A stretch of 64,000 bases of DNA from Mycoplasma collis ATCC 35278 (GCF_000701825.1 NZ_JNJY01000001.1:1-64000); one strand, 5' to 3'; shown: positions 32,639-44,209, numbered from the stretch's first letter. Program-made: numbers and translations. The notes: a model not told the origin generated them from the letters alone.

Positions 32639-33815
32639 TATCATCACTATTTTCTTCAAATTCTTCTTTTTTATATAATGTTTTTAAACCATTGATATCA
32701 ATATTATCATTTAAGATAAAATCTAATTTTTTATTCTCCAATAAATAATGATCTATTTCATTTAATTCTTTGTTTTTGTATGATGTTAGATGTAATTTTA
32801 CTATCCCATTATTTTTATCTAAAAAAGGTTTTTCGATTTTTTGACTATAATTTAAAAAAATATTTTTAAATTCATTATTTAAAAATATTTCGCTTTTTAA
32901 TTTTAACAAACCTTGAAAATTATACGGAATTAAAAAGCCATTTTTTGAATAAATATTATTTTCATTTATGGTTTTTTGTTTTAATATATCGTAATAAGTG
33001 AAATCTACAATTTTAATTTGTCCAATAATTTTTTTACCGTTTATAACCAGATTATTGTTGTAATTGCTTACTTTTTCAAAATTTAATTTTAATTTTTCAT
33101 TATTTTCAATTGGAATATCAGTTAAATTAAAAGCTTTTAAATCAAAATCTTTATCAAAAATTTCATTAGGATAAATATCATTATTTGTTGCTACATCAAA
33201 CAAAACTTCATTATGTAAACCGTTGATTAATTTTCTTGGAAAAAAATAAATATTATTGTAATATTTTTTTTCATATTCACTTTCATAATATTCTGACAAT
33301 TTATTATTACTTTCTATTCTAATAACTTTAACAGTTTTAAACTCAATAGGTTTATGAGCGTCGAATTCAACTATTTTGTTAAAATTTTTTATTTTTGTTA
33401 AATTAGTTTGAATAACTATGTTGTCTGAGATTTCCTGATTTTTATCATCTAATTCAACTTCACTAGCAATTATTTTTATATTTTTAATTTCTGAAAATTC
33501 TTTTTTTAAGTGTGAAAAAGGGAATACAAAAACTCCATAACCATCATTAGGAATTTTATTTATAACCTTATATTCAATTAATTGATCATTTATGTAAATA
33601 TTTATTTTTATAAATTTTTCTAATTTAGTAAAATGGGTGATTTTGATTGAAAAAGCATCTGATTTTAAATATCTTTTTATTTCAATAAAGTTCTTATGAC
33701 TATTAAAATTATCAAACTTAAAAATTATTTCTTTTTTAAAATCTGAATCACTAAAAACAATATTTTTTTCAGATTGTAATTCTTGATTATTTACTACAAT
33801 AGGAACATTAACCAT
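32631..33815 (-). CDS. Conserved mycoplasma protein, MG285-like position
   Basis: 394 residues, no signal peptide or membrane helix, mostly predicted beta strands with repeated Asn/Lys/Glu-rich segments (EIIFKFDNFNSHKNFIEIKR; NLTKIKNFNKIVEFDAHKP). The first codons MVNVPIVVNNQE overlap the upstream gene by 8 nt, so the three genes are translated together. I do not recognise a domain. Position between a MG284-like gene and the acpP block suggests MG285/MPN404 equivalence; sequence similarity was not tested. Confidence 0.7.
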   Translation of the reverse strand: MVNVPIVVNNQELQSEKNIVFSDSDFKKEIIFKFDNFNSHKNFIEIKRYLKSDAFSIKITHFTKLEKFIKINIYINDQLIEYKVINKIPNDGYGVFVFPFSHLKKEFSEIKNIKIIASEVELDDKNQEISDNIVIQTNLTKIKNFNKIVEFDAHKPIEFKTVKVIRIESNNKLSEYYESEYEKKYYNNIYFFPRKLINGLHNEVLFDVATNNDIYPNEIFDKDFDLKAFNLTDIPIENNEKLKLNFEKVSNYNNNLVINGKKIIGQIKIVDFTYYDILKQKTINENNIYSKNGFLIPYNFQGLLKLKSEIFLNNEFKNIFLNYSQKIEKPFLDKNNGIVKLHLTSYKNKELNEIDHYLLENKKLDFILNDNIDINGLKTLYKKEEFEENSDDNE

Positions 33816-34143
33816 ATAAATAAAATAAAAATCTATCTAAAGCTTTATTCATTGTTTTATAATATGTTGTTTTTGATCAACGATCTTTAAATCAGTTTTT
33901 ATCATTTTCAATAAATTCTTTTTTAATAACATAAACATATTCAGGTTCTAATAATTTTATAATTTTTTCAAATGTAGATTCTTGTTTTATATCTCTAAGC
34001 ATAGATGGTGGAGTGCTTTTGCCAATTTTTTCTCCTAGATTTAATTCTAGAGATTGACTAAATTTTATTTTTTTATGCATAACATATAAACTTGCTACAA
34101 AATTTCTTTTTTCTATGTAAGAAAGCATTTTTTGATTTTTCAT
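33808..34143 (-). CDS. MG284/MPN403-family small protein
   Basis: 111 residues when TGA is read as Trp (ending DRFLFYLYG). The start follows a strong AGGAGG. Basic and helical, no membrane segment; FVASLYVMHKKIKFSQSLELNLGEK and LEPEYVYVIKKEFIEN recall the MG284/MPN403 family, also placed at the head of the block leading to acpP. Function unknown. The end overlaps the next gene by 8 nt. Confidence 0.65.
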
Positions 34144-34191
34144 TTTTCCTCCTGTTAATTATTAATAGAAAATATGAATGTATAAATCAAA

Positions 34192-34227
34192 AAAATAAAA
34201 AAAAATAGGAAAAAGATTTTTCCTATT
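34192..34227 (-). terminator. Terminator after aspS
   Basis: An 11-bp perfect stem (34204-34214 with 34217-34227, AATAGGAAAAA) with a tight loop, followed in minus sense by a long U tract (34192-34205). Confidence 0.75.
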
Positions 34228-34250
34228 AATTATTTTGAAAATTTAATTAT

Positions 34251-35957
34251 TTAATTTTTGATTTCTAAAAAATATTCATCAAGTTGTTCTTCAGTAACTT
34301 CAGATGGGGATTCTATAATTAAATTAGCTCCTTTTGAATTAACAGGGAAAGGAATAACATCTCTTATAGATTCTGAATTAGTTAAAATCATGATTAAACG
34401 ATCCAAACCAAAAGCAATTCCGCCATGAGGGGGAACGCCATATTCTAAAGCTTTTAAAAAGAAACCAAACTGTGAATTAATTGTTTTTTCATCCATATTT
34501 ATAATTTCGAACATTGATTTTTGAATTTCAGAATCATTAATTCTTATAGAACCCCCAGCAATTTCAAATCCATTTAATACTAAATCATAAGCTTTAGCTT
34601 TGGCTAAAGCTGGATTATCTTTATAAAATTTTAGTGACTCTTCTTGAAACATAGTAAATGGATGGTGTGCAGCGCTATATTTATTAGTCACAGCGTCATA
34701 TTCATACATAGGTCAATTAACAATTCAAGCAAATTTATATAAATCTTTATTTTCACCAACTAAATCAAACATATTATTTAATTCAACTCTTAATGAACCT
34801 AGTCCTTGACAAGTATTGCCGTATTCATCATTTATAATAAATAAAGTACCTGATTTAAATTTATTTTGTAAAATAAAATGATTTATTTTTGAAAAGGACT
34901 GTAATTTAAAGGAACTAGAGATAATTTGCCCATTTTGCACAATTAAATATAAAAGTCTATTAGCTTTATTTTTTCTTACAATTTCATCTAGATGTTTAAA
35001 ATTTTGTTTAGTAATTTCAATATTTTCTAAAAATAATGCTTTTGTTGTAGTTTGAGAAAATAAAAATTCATTTTTATCGTTTAATTCGTTAGCATTAATT
35101 AATTTATTTTCAAATCTCAAATCTGGTTTATCACTACCATATTCTTCAATTGCATCATCATAATTAATTCTTATAAAAGGTGTATCTATTTTTAAACCTA
35201 ATTTATTAAATAAATAGTTCATCATTTTTTCAATAAAATCTTGAATATCTTTTTCATCAACAAAAGACAACTCTAAATCTAATTGATAAAATTCGAATTG
35301 GCGATCTTTTCTTAAATCTTCATCACGAAATACTTTTGCAAATTGATAATATTTTTCAAAACCAGAAATCATTAATATTTGTTTAAATAATTGTGGTGAT
35401 TGAGGCAGAGCAAAAAACTGGCCTTTTTTTCTAGTTGGAACTAAAAAATCTCTAGCCCCTTCAGGGGTTGATTTGGATAAAATAGGTGTTTCAATATCAA
35501 TAAAATCATTTTCATCTAAAAAATTTCTTAAGTGTTTAAAAACATTATGTTTGAAAATAATATTGTTTTTGATTTTATTTCTTCTTAAATCTAAAAAACG
35601 ATATTTTAATCTAGTTTCTTCAGCTACATTAATATCATCGTCAATTTCAAATGGAAGTTCTTTAGCTTTTGAAAAAATATCAATTTTTTCAGCTATTATT
35701 TCTATTTGTCCTGTATCGATATTATTGTTATAACTTTTTCTCTCAGTTACTATACCTTCTACTTTGATTACATATTCTTTAGCTAAAGATAATTTTAAAA
35801 TTTCAGGATTAAAAACAACTTGAGTTATACCTCACCTATCTCTTAGATCTAAAAAAATTAAGTTCTTAAATTTTCTTAAATTATGAACTCATCCATATAA
35901 AACAACTTTTTTGCCAGTATCTTCCAAACGTAATTGATTGTTATTAATTTTTTTCAT
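34251..35957 (-). CDS. aspS: Aspartyl-tRNA synthetase
   Basis: Class IIb synthetase, 568 residues, bacterial type. N-terminal OB fold ([27 protein letters not shown]), motif 2 [27 protein letters not shown], the bacterial insertion domain, and motif 3 [12 protein letters not shown]. Two ATGs lie in tandem; 35957 gives better spacing from AGGTGG. It follows hisS by 13 nt, an arrangement frequent in Bacillota (hisS-aspS). Confidence 0.97.
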
Positions 35958-35970
35958 CATTCCACCTATT

Positions 35971-37200
35971 TTAATTTATTTTTTCTAATGTGAAAACTTC
36001 TTTTTTGCCATTAATTAGATTTTTTACTGTGAATTCAAAGGAATTTTGATTTTTTTCAATAAATATTATATTTTTTGCATTATTTTTTTTAGCTTGTTCA
36101 AATATTTTTTTAGGACTTAAATTTTTCTTATTAAATTCTACTTTATAATTTAAATCTCTTAACTTATTTATAACTTTTAAAAGTAATTCATATTCATTTT
36201 CGTTTATTATACCCACATAATAATCAATATATTCATTGATTAAAATATTTGAATTGTATTTAATTATTTCTAAAATTCGATCAATTCCAATTGCAAAACC
36301 AATGGCAGAAATTTCAGGGCCACCAAGTTCTTGAAATAAATGATTATATCTACCGCCACCAATTAGTGTGGTTTTTGTTCCTAATGCTTTTGATTGAGAA
36401 ACAAATTCAAAAACAAGATCATTGTAATAATCAAGGCCGCGAACAAGTGAATAATCTATTTCAAATTTAATGTTATTTTCTTTCAATAAATTAGTTAATT
36501 TATTAAAATAATCTTTCGATTCATCACTTAAAACCTCAATAATTTTAGGTGCATTTTTTACAAATTCTTTATCTTGTTCTACTTTATCATCTAATATTCT
36601 AAGTGGATTTTTTTCAATTCTTTCTAAAGAAATATCGGATAATTGATCTTTAAAATTAGTGAAATATTTTTTTAAAATATTTATATATAAAAGCTTTTCT
36701 TCTTTAGAACCTAAGTAATTTATTTTTAGCGTATAACCATCAATTTTTAAATCTTTTAAAAAATTAACTGCAAAATGTAAAACTTCAAAATCTAAATAAA
36801 TATTTTTTGGGGATAAAAATTCAATTCCAGCTTGATAAAATTGTCTAAATCTTCCTTTTTGCGGCCTTTCATAACGAAATTGTGGACCAAAATAATGAAA
36901 TTTTTGATTAGTTAAATACAATTTATTTTCAATAATAGCTCTTGCTACTGGGGCTGTTCCTTCTGGGCGAAGAGCTATGAGTCTATCACCTTTATCTTTA
37001 AAACTATACATTTCTTTATTAACAATATCTGATTGCTCACCTGATGTACGAGAAAAAAGATTATAATATTCAAAAATAGGAGTTTCAATTAAACTTGAAT
37101 TATAAATATTCGCTTTTTTAAAAAAAATATTTTTTATTTTTTCAAAAAGTATTGCATCCGCTTTAAAAAAATCACGAGTACCTTTAACTTTAAAATACAT
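35971..37200 (-). CDS. hisS: Histidyl-tRNA synthetase
   Basis: Class II synthetase, 409 residues. KGTRDFF start, motif 1 near IFEYYNLF, motif 2 FHYFGPQFRYERPQKGRFRQFYQAGIE, histidine loop LVRGLDYYNDLVFEF, motif 3 SAIGFAIGIDRIL, then the anticodon domain. The start follows AAGGAAT. Located 18 nt after secDF and upstream of aspS, likely co-transcribed. Confidence 0.97.
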   Translation of the reverse strand: MYFKVKGTRDFFKADAILFEKIKNIFFKKANIYNSSLIETPIFEYYNLFSRTSGEQSDIVNKEMYSFKDKGDRLIALRPEGTAPVARAIIENKLYLTNQKFHYFGPQFRYERPQKGRFRQFYQAGIEFLSPKNIYLDFEVLHFAVNFLKDLKIDGYTLKINYLGSKEEKLLYINILKKYFTNFKDQLSDISLERIEKNPLRILDDKVEQDKEFVKNAPKIIEVLSDESKDYFNKLTNLLKENNIKFEIDYSLVRGLDYYNDLVFEFVSQSKALGTKTTLIGGGRYNHLFQELGGPEISAIGFAIGIDRILEIIKYNSNILINEYIDYYVGIINENEYELLLKVINKLRDLNYKVEFNKKNLSPKKIFEQAKKNNAKNIIFIEKNQNSFEFTVKNLINGKKEVFTLEKIN

Positions 37201-37217
37201 TTTTTATTCCTTTGGAT

Positions 37218-39839
37218 TTAATCTTTAAAATCGTTAATATTAATAAAAGTTTGCTCATTAATTTTTTGAACATTTCAATATTTGTTATCAATTCTAGATT
37301 TTTTTCATTTATTTCTTAAAGTTTCAAAAAATAATCAAACATTTGTTGCGATAAACAATGATGAAAATGTTCCAAATACAATACCAACAAAAAGTGAAAC
37401 ATTAAAGAAAATGTTTGTTGAATCTTTGAAAAACATCAAAATAACAATAATGATTACTGTAGTTAAAGAAGTATAAACAGACCTTTTTATTGTTTCTTTT
37501 ATAGTAGTTGTTACAATTTTTTTAAGATCATCTTTAGTATGATATTTTTTATACTCATTTCTTTTCAACAACTCTTTAATACGATCAAATACAACTATTG
37601 TATCATTGACTGAATAACCAATAACTGAAAGAATTCCTGCAATAAATATCGGAGAAATAGTAAGTCTTGTTATAGCGAAGAATAAAATAACTATTATCAC
37701 ATTTAAAGTTAATGAAAATATAGCTGCAATTGAAAAAGTTCATTTCATTCTAATTAAAATATATAAAGAAACAATAAACAACGCAATAACAATTGAAATA
37801 ATTGCATTATTTGTTAAATTTTGTGCTTCAATTGACGAAATACTATAGTTAGTGGTTTTAATATTACTAAATTGATTAATTAATTTATCATTTATTAAAT
37901 TTAAATCATTAGTAATATCTTTTTGTGTTTTAATTGTAACATTATAAAAATCATTTATACTGTCAGATTTATTTACATAAATATCATTAACATTATCAAT
38001 TAATTTTTCATTTATTAAAAATTGTTTAATTTCATTAGCTTTATCAAGTGTTATTCCACCTTGATCTAAATTGTTAGCACTAATAGAAATGTTAGTTCCA
38101 CCACTAAATTCTAATGATAATTGAAAACCAGCTGAAATTTTTTTGTTTATTATTCAAAAAACGACAAAAGTTATTAAAGCGATAGCTATAAAAGCAATAA
38201 TCCCATAACTATAGTATTTAATTTTGCTATTATAGTTTGGCCTTTCTCAATAACTTATATAACCTTTAGAGTATTTTTCAATGTACTTACTATTTATTCC
38301 TAATAATCAAAGTTTTTTTTCAAAAACACCTGTTTTTAATAATAAATTAGATAAAAATCTTGTAAAGAACAACATCATTAACAATGTAAATAAAATTGAA
38401 AACATCAAAGTAATTGAAAATGCTTTAATTTCTTTTGTACCAAAGAAAAATAAAACAATTGCAACTAATAAAGTTGTAATATTTGAATCAATTATTGTAA
38501 AAAATGAAAACTTATTCGATTGCGCATTAGCCTTGACTATACTAGATTTATTAAAAATTTCTTTTTTAAACCTTTCAAATGAAATAATATTTGCATCAAC
38601 CGACATCCCTACCCCTATAATTAGCGCAGCTATTGAAGAAGGTGAATATTCTCCTCTTACAACTGTAAAAAATAACAAGGTTAAAAATATATATAAACTC
38701 AGTGAAATAGTTGTTAATACACCAAGCAATCCATAATTAACAATCATAAAAATAGCAATGATGATAATTGAAATCATTCCCGCTATTAAAGCTAGATTAA
38801 ACGAATTATCACCCAACTCTTTTTCTACAAATGAAGAAGATAAAAATCTAAGTGAATAATCATCAATTCCAAAATTAATATTTGAAGCTAATTGCTTTGC
38901 TTCTGGTGCTTTAAAATTTCCTTGGATTACAAAAGAAGAATCTGAAAGAATGCTATTTACTTGCGCCGATGAAATTAAATATTTTTTTGCATCAAATTGA
39001 TGAGTTTTTAATGTAGGAATTAAAGGTGTGTTTCTATTTTCTGCGTTTGGTTTGAATTCAATTTCACTTTTCTCACCAACATATGCAAAATTTAATGGTT
39101 TAAAATTAGCATTTTGTCATTCATCCGGGAATTCATTAAATGCTTTTAATAAATATTCTTTATAATTTTGTCAAATTAAAATAACGTTGTTGTTTGTTAA
39201 ACCCAAAATATATTCGGTTGCTTTAGATCATTCTCTTTGTGCATTTTTATCAGCTAATTCAATTTTAATTTGTTGCTGACCATTAGAATCCAGCTGATCT
39301 TGCGCTGATCCTTGTTTAAAAGGTGGAACATATATAGCTTCATCAAGTTCTTCAATTTCATTTTTATTTGAAAAGTCAATTTTAATGCTATTATCAAATT
39401 TCCCATTTTTAAATATAGGATTACCTTGATTATCAGTTAAAATTATTCTTTGTTTGGAAACAATTTCATTAATAAATAAGTTTAATTGTTCATTAGTTTC
39501 AATTCCACTTCTAGAAACTCTAATCTTACCATCACCTTCATTAGAAACTCTTGTTCCATTCAAACCTGCACTACCTGATAGACGTTCAAAAGTAGCTTTA
39601 TCAATTCTTTTAAGTTTGGCATCATCAATTTTATTTGTTTCACTTTTTTCAGAATCAGTGACTTGAATTAAAACTTCAGCACCTCCACCATATTCAATAG
39701 ATTTATTAATATTTTGGGAAATGTAATATTTTGAGCCAAAAGATATTGAAATTATCGCAAAAGAAAAAGTGAAAAAGAGAATTAATCATCTTTTTCAATT
39801 TTTCGCTCTAAAAATATTCTTAATAAAAGTTTTAAACAT
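37218..39839 (-). CDS. secDF: Fused protein translocase subunits SecD and SecF
   Basis: One 873-residue protein with both RND-type halves of SecDF, which uses ion flux to help export through SecYEG. SecD part: N-terminal helix, periplasmic domain, GEYSPSSIAALIIGVGMSVDANIISFERFKKE (SecD helix 4 motif). SecF part: SAGFQLSLEFSGGTNI-like segment, then VIGYSVNDTIVVFDRIKE. Twelve membrane helices in total. A TATAAT box lies 13 nt before the ATG, so the leader must be very short. ruvB lies upstream and hisS follows. Confidence 0.94.
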
Positions 39840-39911
39840 AATTTAATTTTAAATTATAATATAAAAATTAAAAATAATGTTATATAAATTATATAATAAC
39901 CATATTTTACG

Positions 39912-40874
39912 TTAATTAGTTTCCGTTTTTATACTTTTAAGATAATCTTTGCCTTTATGAGTAATTTTTCTTCCTTTACTTGTTTTTTCAATTAAATTTA
40001 ATTCTAGTAATTTTGGTTCAATATTATTTATGATGTTTTCTTTAGATTCTTTTAAAATACCAGATATAACATTTAAGGAAGTTGATTTATCTCTAAAAAT
40101 ATTAGAAAGTAATTTTATGTATTCAAGATGCATATTACTTAAGCCATGCATATATATCCCAATACTTTCTAAAGTTTTGTCAATTAAATCTTTTTCAATT
40201 ATTTTAATGTTTTCATAAATAGAAAAATCTCTAATTCTTTTAATGATGTTTATAGCTATTCTTGGTGTATTATTTGCAAAGCTCACCAAATATTCTATTA
40301 ACGAAGAGTCAATTTTTAAATTTAATTTATTAATTGCATTTTCAAAAATTTTTATCATTTCGTTTTTATTGTAAAAATTTAATTTTCCTACATACCCAAA
40401 ACGATCTTTAAGTGGCTGAGATATTCTATCGAATTTTGTTGTAGCCCCAAAAATTGTAAAAGAAGGCAATTTCATTCTCATAATTTTAGCTTCGCCTTCA
40501 GGACCTATTTGAACATCAATAACATTTTCTTCCATAGCAGTGTAAAATAATTCTTCAATGTTTTTATTTATTGAATGAATTTCATCAATAAAAATAATAT
40601 TATCTTTTTGAATAGAAGCAAAAATTGTTAAAATATCTGATTTTTTTTCGATTAATGAGCCTTGAACAAATTTAATAGGTTTATTAAATTCTGCTGAAAT
40701 TATTTTTGCTAGTGTTGTTTTACCTAAGCCAGGCGGGCCATATAACAAAATATGATCTAATGATTGTTTTCTTTTTTCTGCTGAATGTATTAAAACTTTT
40801 AACGTTTGTAAAATTTTATTTTGACCAATAAATTCATTAAAATTTTTAGGTCTGATTTCTAAATTCTCTTGCAT
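39912..40874 (-). CDS. ruvB: Holliday junction helicase RuvB
   Basis: AAA+ motor for branch migration, 320 residues. Walker A GPPGLGKTT, Walker B FIDEIHS, sensor GATTKFDRIS, arginine finger PLKDRFG, C-terminal winged helix. Motif FIGQNKILQTLKVLI starts the family core. The start overlaps the ruvA end by 29 nt, so the two are coupled. Confidence 0.96.
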   Translation of the reverse strand: MQENLEIRPKNFNEFIGQNKILQTLKVLIHSAEKRKQSLDHILLYGPPGLGKTTLAKIISAEFNKPIKFVQGSLIEKKSDILTIFASIQKDNIIFIDEIHSINKNIEELFYTAMEENVIDVQIGPEGEAKIMRMKLPSFTIFGATTKFDRISQPLKDRFGYVGKLNFYNKNEMIKIFENAINKLNLKIDSSLIEYLVSFANNTPRIAINIIKRIRDFSIYENIKIIEKDLIDKTLESIGIYMHGLSNMHLEYIKLLSNIFRDKSTSLNVISGILKESKENIINNIEPKLLELNLIEKTSKGRKITHKGKDYLKSIKTETN

Positions 40875-41484
40875 TTGAAATTATTTTAATCGCTTCTTCT
40901 ACAAGTAATTCAAAATTTTCATTAGGTTTTATTGTAGAAATTGCATAATCTATTTGTTTTGTTTTAAATCCTAATATTTTTAACGTATCTTTTAATTCAA
41001 AAGCTATTTTATCTTCTAAATTATGTTTTGTTACATTTATGCTATTATCTAATTCATTACCAGTTATTATATTTTTGGAATAGTTTTGTAAAACCCTAAT
41101 ATATTTATTTTGAAATTGGAAAATAATTTGTTTTGCAATTTTATTATTTATATAAGGAATTTTAGCAATTTTTTCTTCGTTACCTTCAGAAATTAACAAT
41201 GAACAAGTTTCTCAACCTTCTCCAATAAATGACATTGCAATTTTCGGACCTATTCCATTAATTGATAAAAGATCTTCAAATAAAATTCTTTCACGCATAT
41301 TATCAAAACCATAAGTTATTTTTGAATAATCATTTTCTCAGTTATAAACATATATTTTTCTATTTTCTCCTTTGTTATATATATTTGTATCCGATACATA
41401 AATAATATATCCTGTACCATTTTTATCTAAAATAACATAATTTTTGTTCTTGGAAACAATTTTTCCTATTTTATAAATTTCCAT
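40846..41484 (-). CDS. ruvA: Holliday junction binding protein RuvA
   Basis: 212 residues: OB fold [30 protein letters not shown], then helix-hairpin-helix [16 protein letters not shown] and [18 protein letters not shown], then domain III ([15 protein letters not shown]) that contacts RuvB. The start follows GGAGGTGTT. RuvC is absent here, as in mycoplasmas generally. Confidence 0.93.
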
Positions 41485-41560
41485 AACACCTCCAAGCAAT
41501 AATATTTTTTTTTGAAAAAAATTCAGAAAAATGAAAAAATATAGGAAAAATATTTAAAAA

Positions 41561-41595
41561 AAAATCAGAAATTTGATTATTAAATTTCTGATTTT
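41561..41595. terminator. Terminator between GDPD gene and ruvA promoter region
   Basis: A 14-bp perfect stem (41561-41574 with 41582-41595, AAAATCAGAAATTT) ends the minus-strand MFS-GDPD operon 10 nt after its stop. Confidence 0.8.
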
Positions 41596-41604
41596 CAAAA
41601 TAAA

Positions 41605-42321
41605 TTAATATTTATAATTAGATATTTGAGCAAATACTTTTTTATCTTTTAAATATTTTTCATAATTTTTTTTAGATTTGATTGTTCAAAGTAAATAAGG
41701 TTTATTAAATTTATCTAACTTTTCTTTCATTTTGTCATAAATATCAATTCATGGATTTAAATAGTCGCATATTTCTTCTATTTTTTTGCTATTTACTTTA
41801 TTAAATTCAGTTATCTTTCAAAATAAAAATGCTAATTTAAACCTTGAGTCTAATTTTTTCATTATTTCTAGTGTTTTAAAATTAAAAGATGAAAAAATTA
41901 TTTTATCAAAAAATTCTTGTGAATATTTTTTTGATAATTCTAATATTTTATTTTCAATATTTGGATAATGATAAACATCTGTTTTTATTTCTACATTAAT
42001 AAAGCTAAAAACTTTTAAATATTTATCTAAAAATTCTTCAAGAGTTAAAATTGTTTGCTTTGGTACTTTTAAATTAAAAAATTTTCCATGATCATCGTCT
42101 TGTAATTTTTTTAAATTAGTTTTAGCAATAGTATTTTTAGTTAGTGCTGTTCTATTGGTAGTTTCATCGTGGATAATAACAAGGTGTTCATCCATAGTTA
42201 AATGAACATCTAATTCTACTCCATCAAAGCCAAATAAATTAGCTGCTTCAAAAGCTAAATCTGTATTTTCTGGAGCGATAGCCATATATCCTCTATGAGC
42301 TAATAATAATTGTTTAGGCAT
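41605..42321 (-). CDS. glpQ: Glycerophosphodiester phosphodiesterase
   Basis: TIM-barrel enzyme releasing glycerol-3-phosphate from deacylated phospholipids. 238 residues: LLAHRGYMAIAPENTDLAFEAA (catalytic His9-Arg, Glu, Asn), FDGVELDVHLTMDEHLVIIHDE (metal Glu/Asp and second His), INVEIKTD. Cytosolic; no signal. In M. pneumoniae GlpQ feeds glycerol metabolism and hydrogen peroxide production and influences gene regulation; the same role here is inferred. It overlaps the MFS transporter end by 8 nt. Confidence 0.9.
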
Positions 42322-43720
42322 TCTCTAATTCTCTTCAACGATAGTTTGTTTTACCTAATTTTTTAAGCTCAATAGTATTAGCGATAAAGACAATAGCACC
42401 TGCAATCAATCCCACAAAAGCAATAGCTAAAGAAATGGCGATAATTATTTGATAACCTTGAATTGATGTGTTGGTAGTACCAGGTTCTGTATATTTTTTC
42501 CCTACATAAGCAGCTATTTCATATAGTCAAGCATCAGAACTAAATCCAATAAAACTTAAAATACCAATTGATGATGCATATGATGATTTTTCAATTTTAG
42601 TTTCTCCAACTTGAACATATCTTAAAGTTACCATTATTCATGATAATAGCCCCATTAAAATAAAGATAATTGAACTTATTACTATTAAGAAAATATTTTG
42701 TTCACCAGCTTTATTTGCGGCAAAAGGTAGAAAAATCATAACTGCAATAAGGGCAATACCAATTCCTAAAACAATAATTAAGAATAAAACGTAAGATTTA
42801 AATTTATCCGCTATTCTTCCAGCAAAACCAGATATAGCAACTCTCATTGCATAAGTTCTAAATCCTCCTAAAATCGTTACTAAAATAACAGGAGCTAAAA
42901 AGGCATTTTGAATCATTTGTAAAAGGTAAAAAGCAAAAACAGATTGGAAAGTATACATTCCTAATAAAAAGAATGATAACATTCACAATTTTCAATTTGA
43001 CATTGCTTTAAAAATATGAATAATATTTTTCTTAACTTTTTCCATTGAAAAACTTTCAGTGGATTTAGTGAATTTTTCAGGCACGTAAACTACAACTAAA
43101 ACAGTTGTAATGATTAAAAAGATAGCAACTAAAAAGGCGTATGTAGCAAATGGGATTGGTGAATTATTTGCTTTTGGAGCTCATGCTGTTGTTATTAAAA
43201 GTCCTAAAAGGAAAACTAAAACAAACCCAATAACCCCATTAGCAACCCCTTGTATTCCATATGCTAAACCTTGATTTTCTTTCGATGTTTGTTGTGAAAC
43301 TAATTTTCAAAGTGGAGTTCAAAAGATTAATGTTGAAGAAATTCCTCATAGTCCAAACATTATTTTATATTGTAATAATAATGAATCAGGACTAATTTCT
43401 TGCGATTTTAAAATATTTACAGCAAATCAAATAGTAATTAAACCAGTTGATAAAGTAGCTAGTGCTAATAAATATTTCGATCTAAATTTATTAGCTAAAA
43501 AGCCGCCAGGAAGTTGTGTTGCTAAAGTTACTCAACCAATAATAGCAGTTAATTTAGCAATATCATCTTCTTTAATATTTAAATATGTATGTAAATTAGG
43601 GATGATGTTTTTAATATAATAAGGCGCTGCAATAACAAAAACATCAGCTGCAGCTAAAATCACCAAAATAAAAAGTTGTTTTGGCGTTATTTTTTCAAAT
43701 ATAGATTTAAAAAATTTCAT
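42314..43720 (-). CDS. MFS transporter, probably glycerophosphodiester or related substrate
   Basis: 468 residues, 12 membrane helices. [35 protein letters not shown] starts helix 1, with an MFS motif A-like loop [18 protein letters not shown] and [16 protein letters not shown] in the second half. The start at 43720 uses AAGGAAA; an in-frame ATG further up (43771) lies close to the promoter and is less likely. Translational overlap with GDPD suggests uptake of the GDPD substrate or glycerol phosphate (inference). The promoter has a poly-A spacer. Confidence 0.82.
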
Positions 43721-43791
43721 TTTTTCCTTGTTTTTTAAGTTGATATGATGTAGAATTAAAGATTTGGCCAAAAAAACAAGTCTACATTGTT

Positions 43792-43818
43792 ATTATACTT
43801 TTTTTTTTTTTTTGTAAA
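43792..43818 (-). promoter_or_regulatory. Promoter of MFS-GDPD operon with poly-A spacer
   Basis: Minus sense: -35 TTTACA (43818-43813), spacer made of A14 plus G, -10 TATAAT (43797-43792). The spacer is 15 nt, shorter than the optimal 17, and consists almost wholly of a homopolymer. Slippage would alter spacing and strength, as in M. hyorhinis vlp promoters. Confidence 0.6.
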
Positions 43819-43836
43819 GAATTACTAAAAAAAATG

Positions 43837-43885
43837 AAAAAAAAGCACATTTTTAGTGCTTTTTTAGCATAAAATGTGCTTTTTT
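43837..43885 (-). terminator. Terminator with two alternative upstream arms
   Basis: Minus RNA contains AAAAAAGCAC twice (within 43885-43871 and at 43865-43856) before one GTGCTTTTTT (43848-43839), allowing a 15-bp or a 10-bp stem, both ending in a U8 tract. It closes the orphan pair upstream. Confidence 0.75.
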
Positions 43886-43894
43886 TAAAATTTT

Positions 43895-44209
43895 TTAAAA
43901 AATATTTGAATATTTTTTTTGATTAAAAATGTAAACCATAGGGAAAAACATTAATAAAATTTTTTGTTTTTTATTTATAATATTTTGTGATATATTAGAT
44001 AAATTTTTTATATTTCAAATATAAAAAACTACAAAAGGGATAAACACTAAAATAACAATAGAAAAAATAAAAATTATAAATATTAATGACAAAACAAAAT
44101 CTAAATCTGAAAATAATACTGAATATAAAAATATTAAGTAAAAAATAAAACTAATTAAGGCTACTAAACTAAATATTGAAGATAGTTTTAAAATTGTTTT
44201 AATATCCAT
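43895..44209 (-). CDS. Small two-helix membrane protein, unknown
   Basis: 104 residues from the ATG at 44209 (MDIKTILKLSS), overlapping the stop of the previous gene by 11 nt. Two long hydrophobic helices (about 8-32 and 38-68), then a basic tail (WNIKNLSNISQNIINKKQKILL). Not recognised. An ATG further up (44260) would lie deep inside the previous gene and is rejected. Forms a two-gene operon that ends in the hairpin at 43837. Confidence 0.65.
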
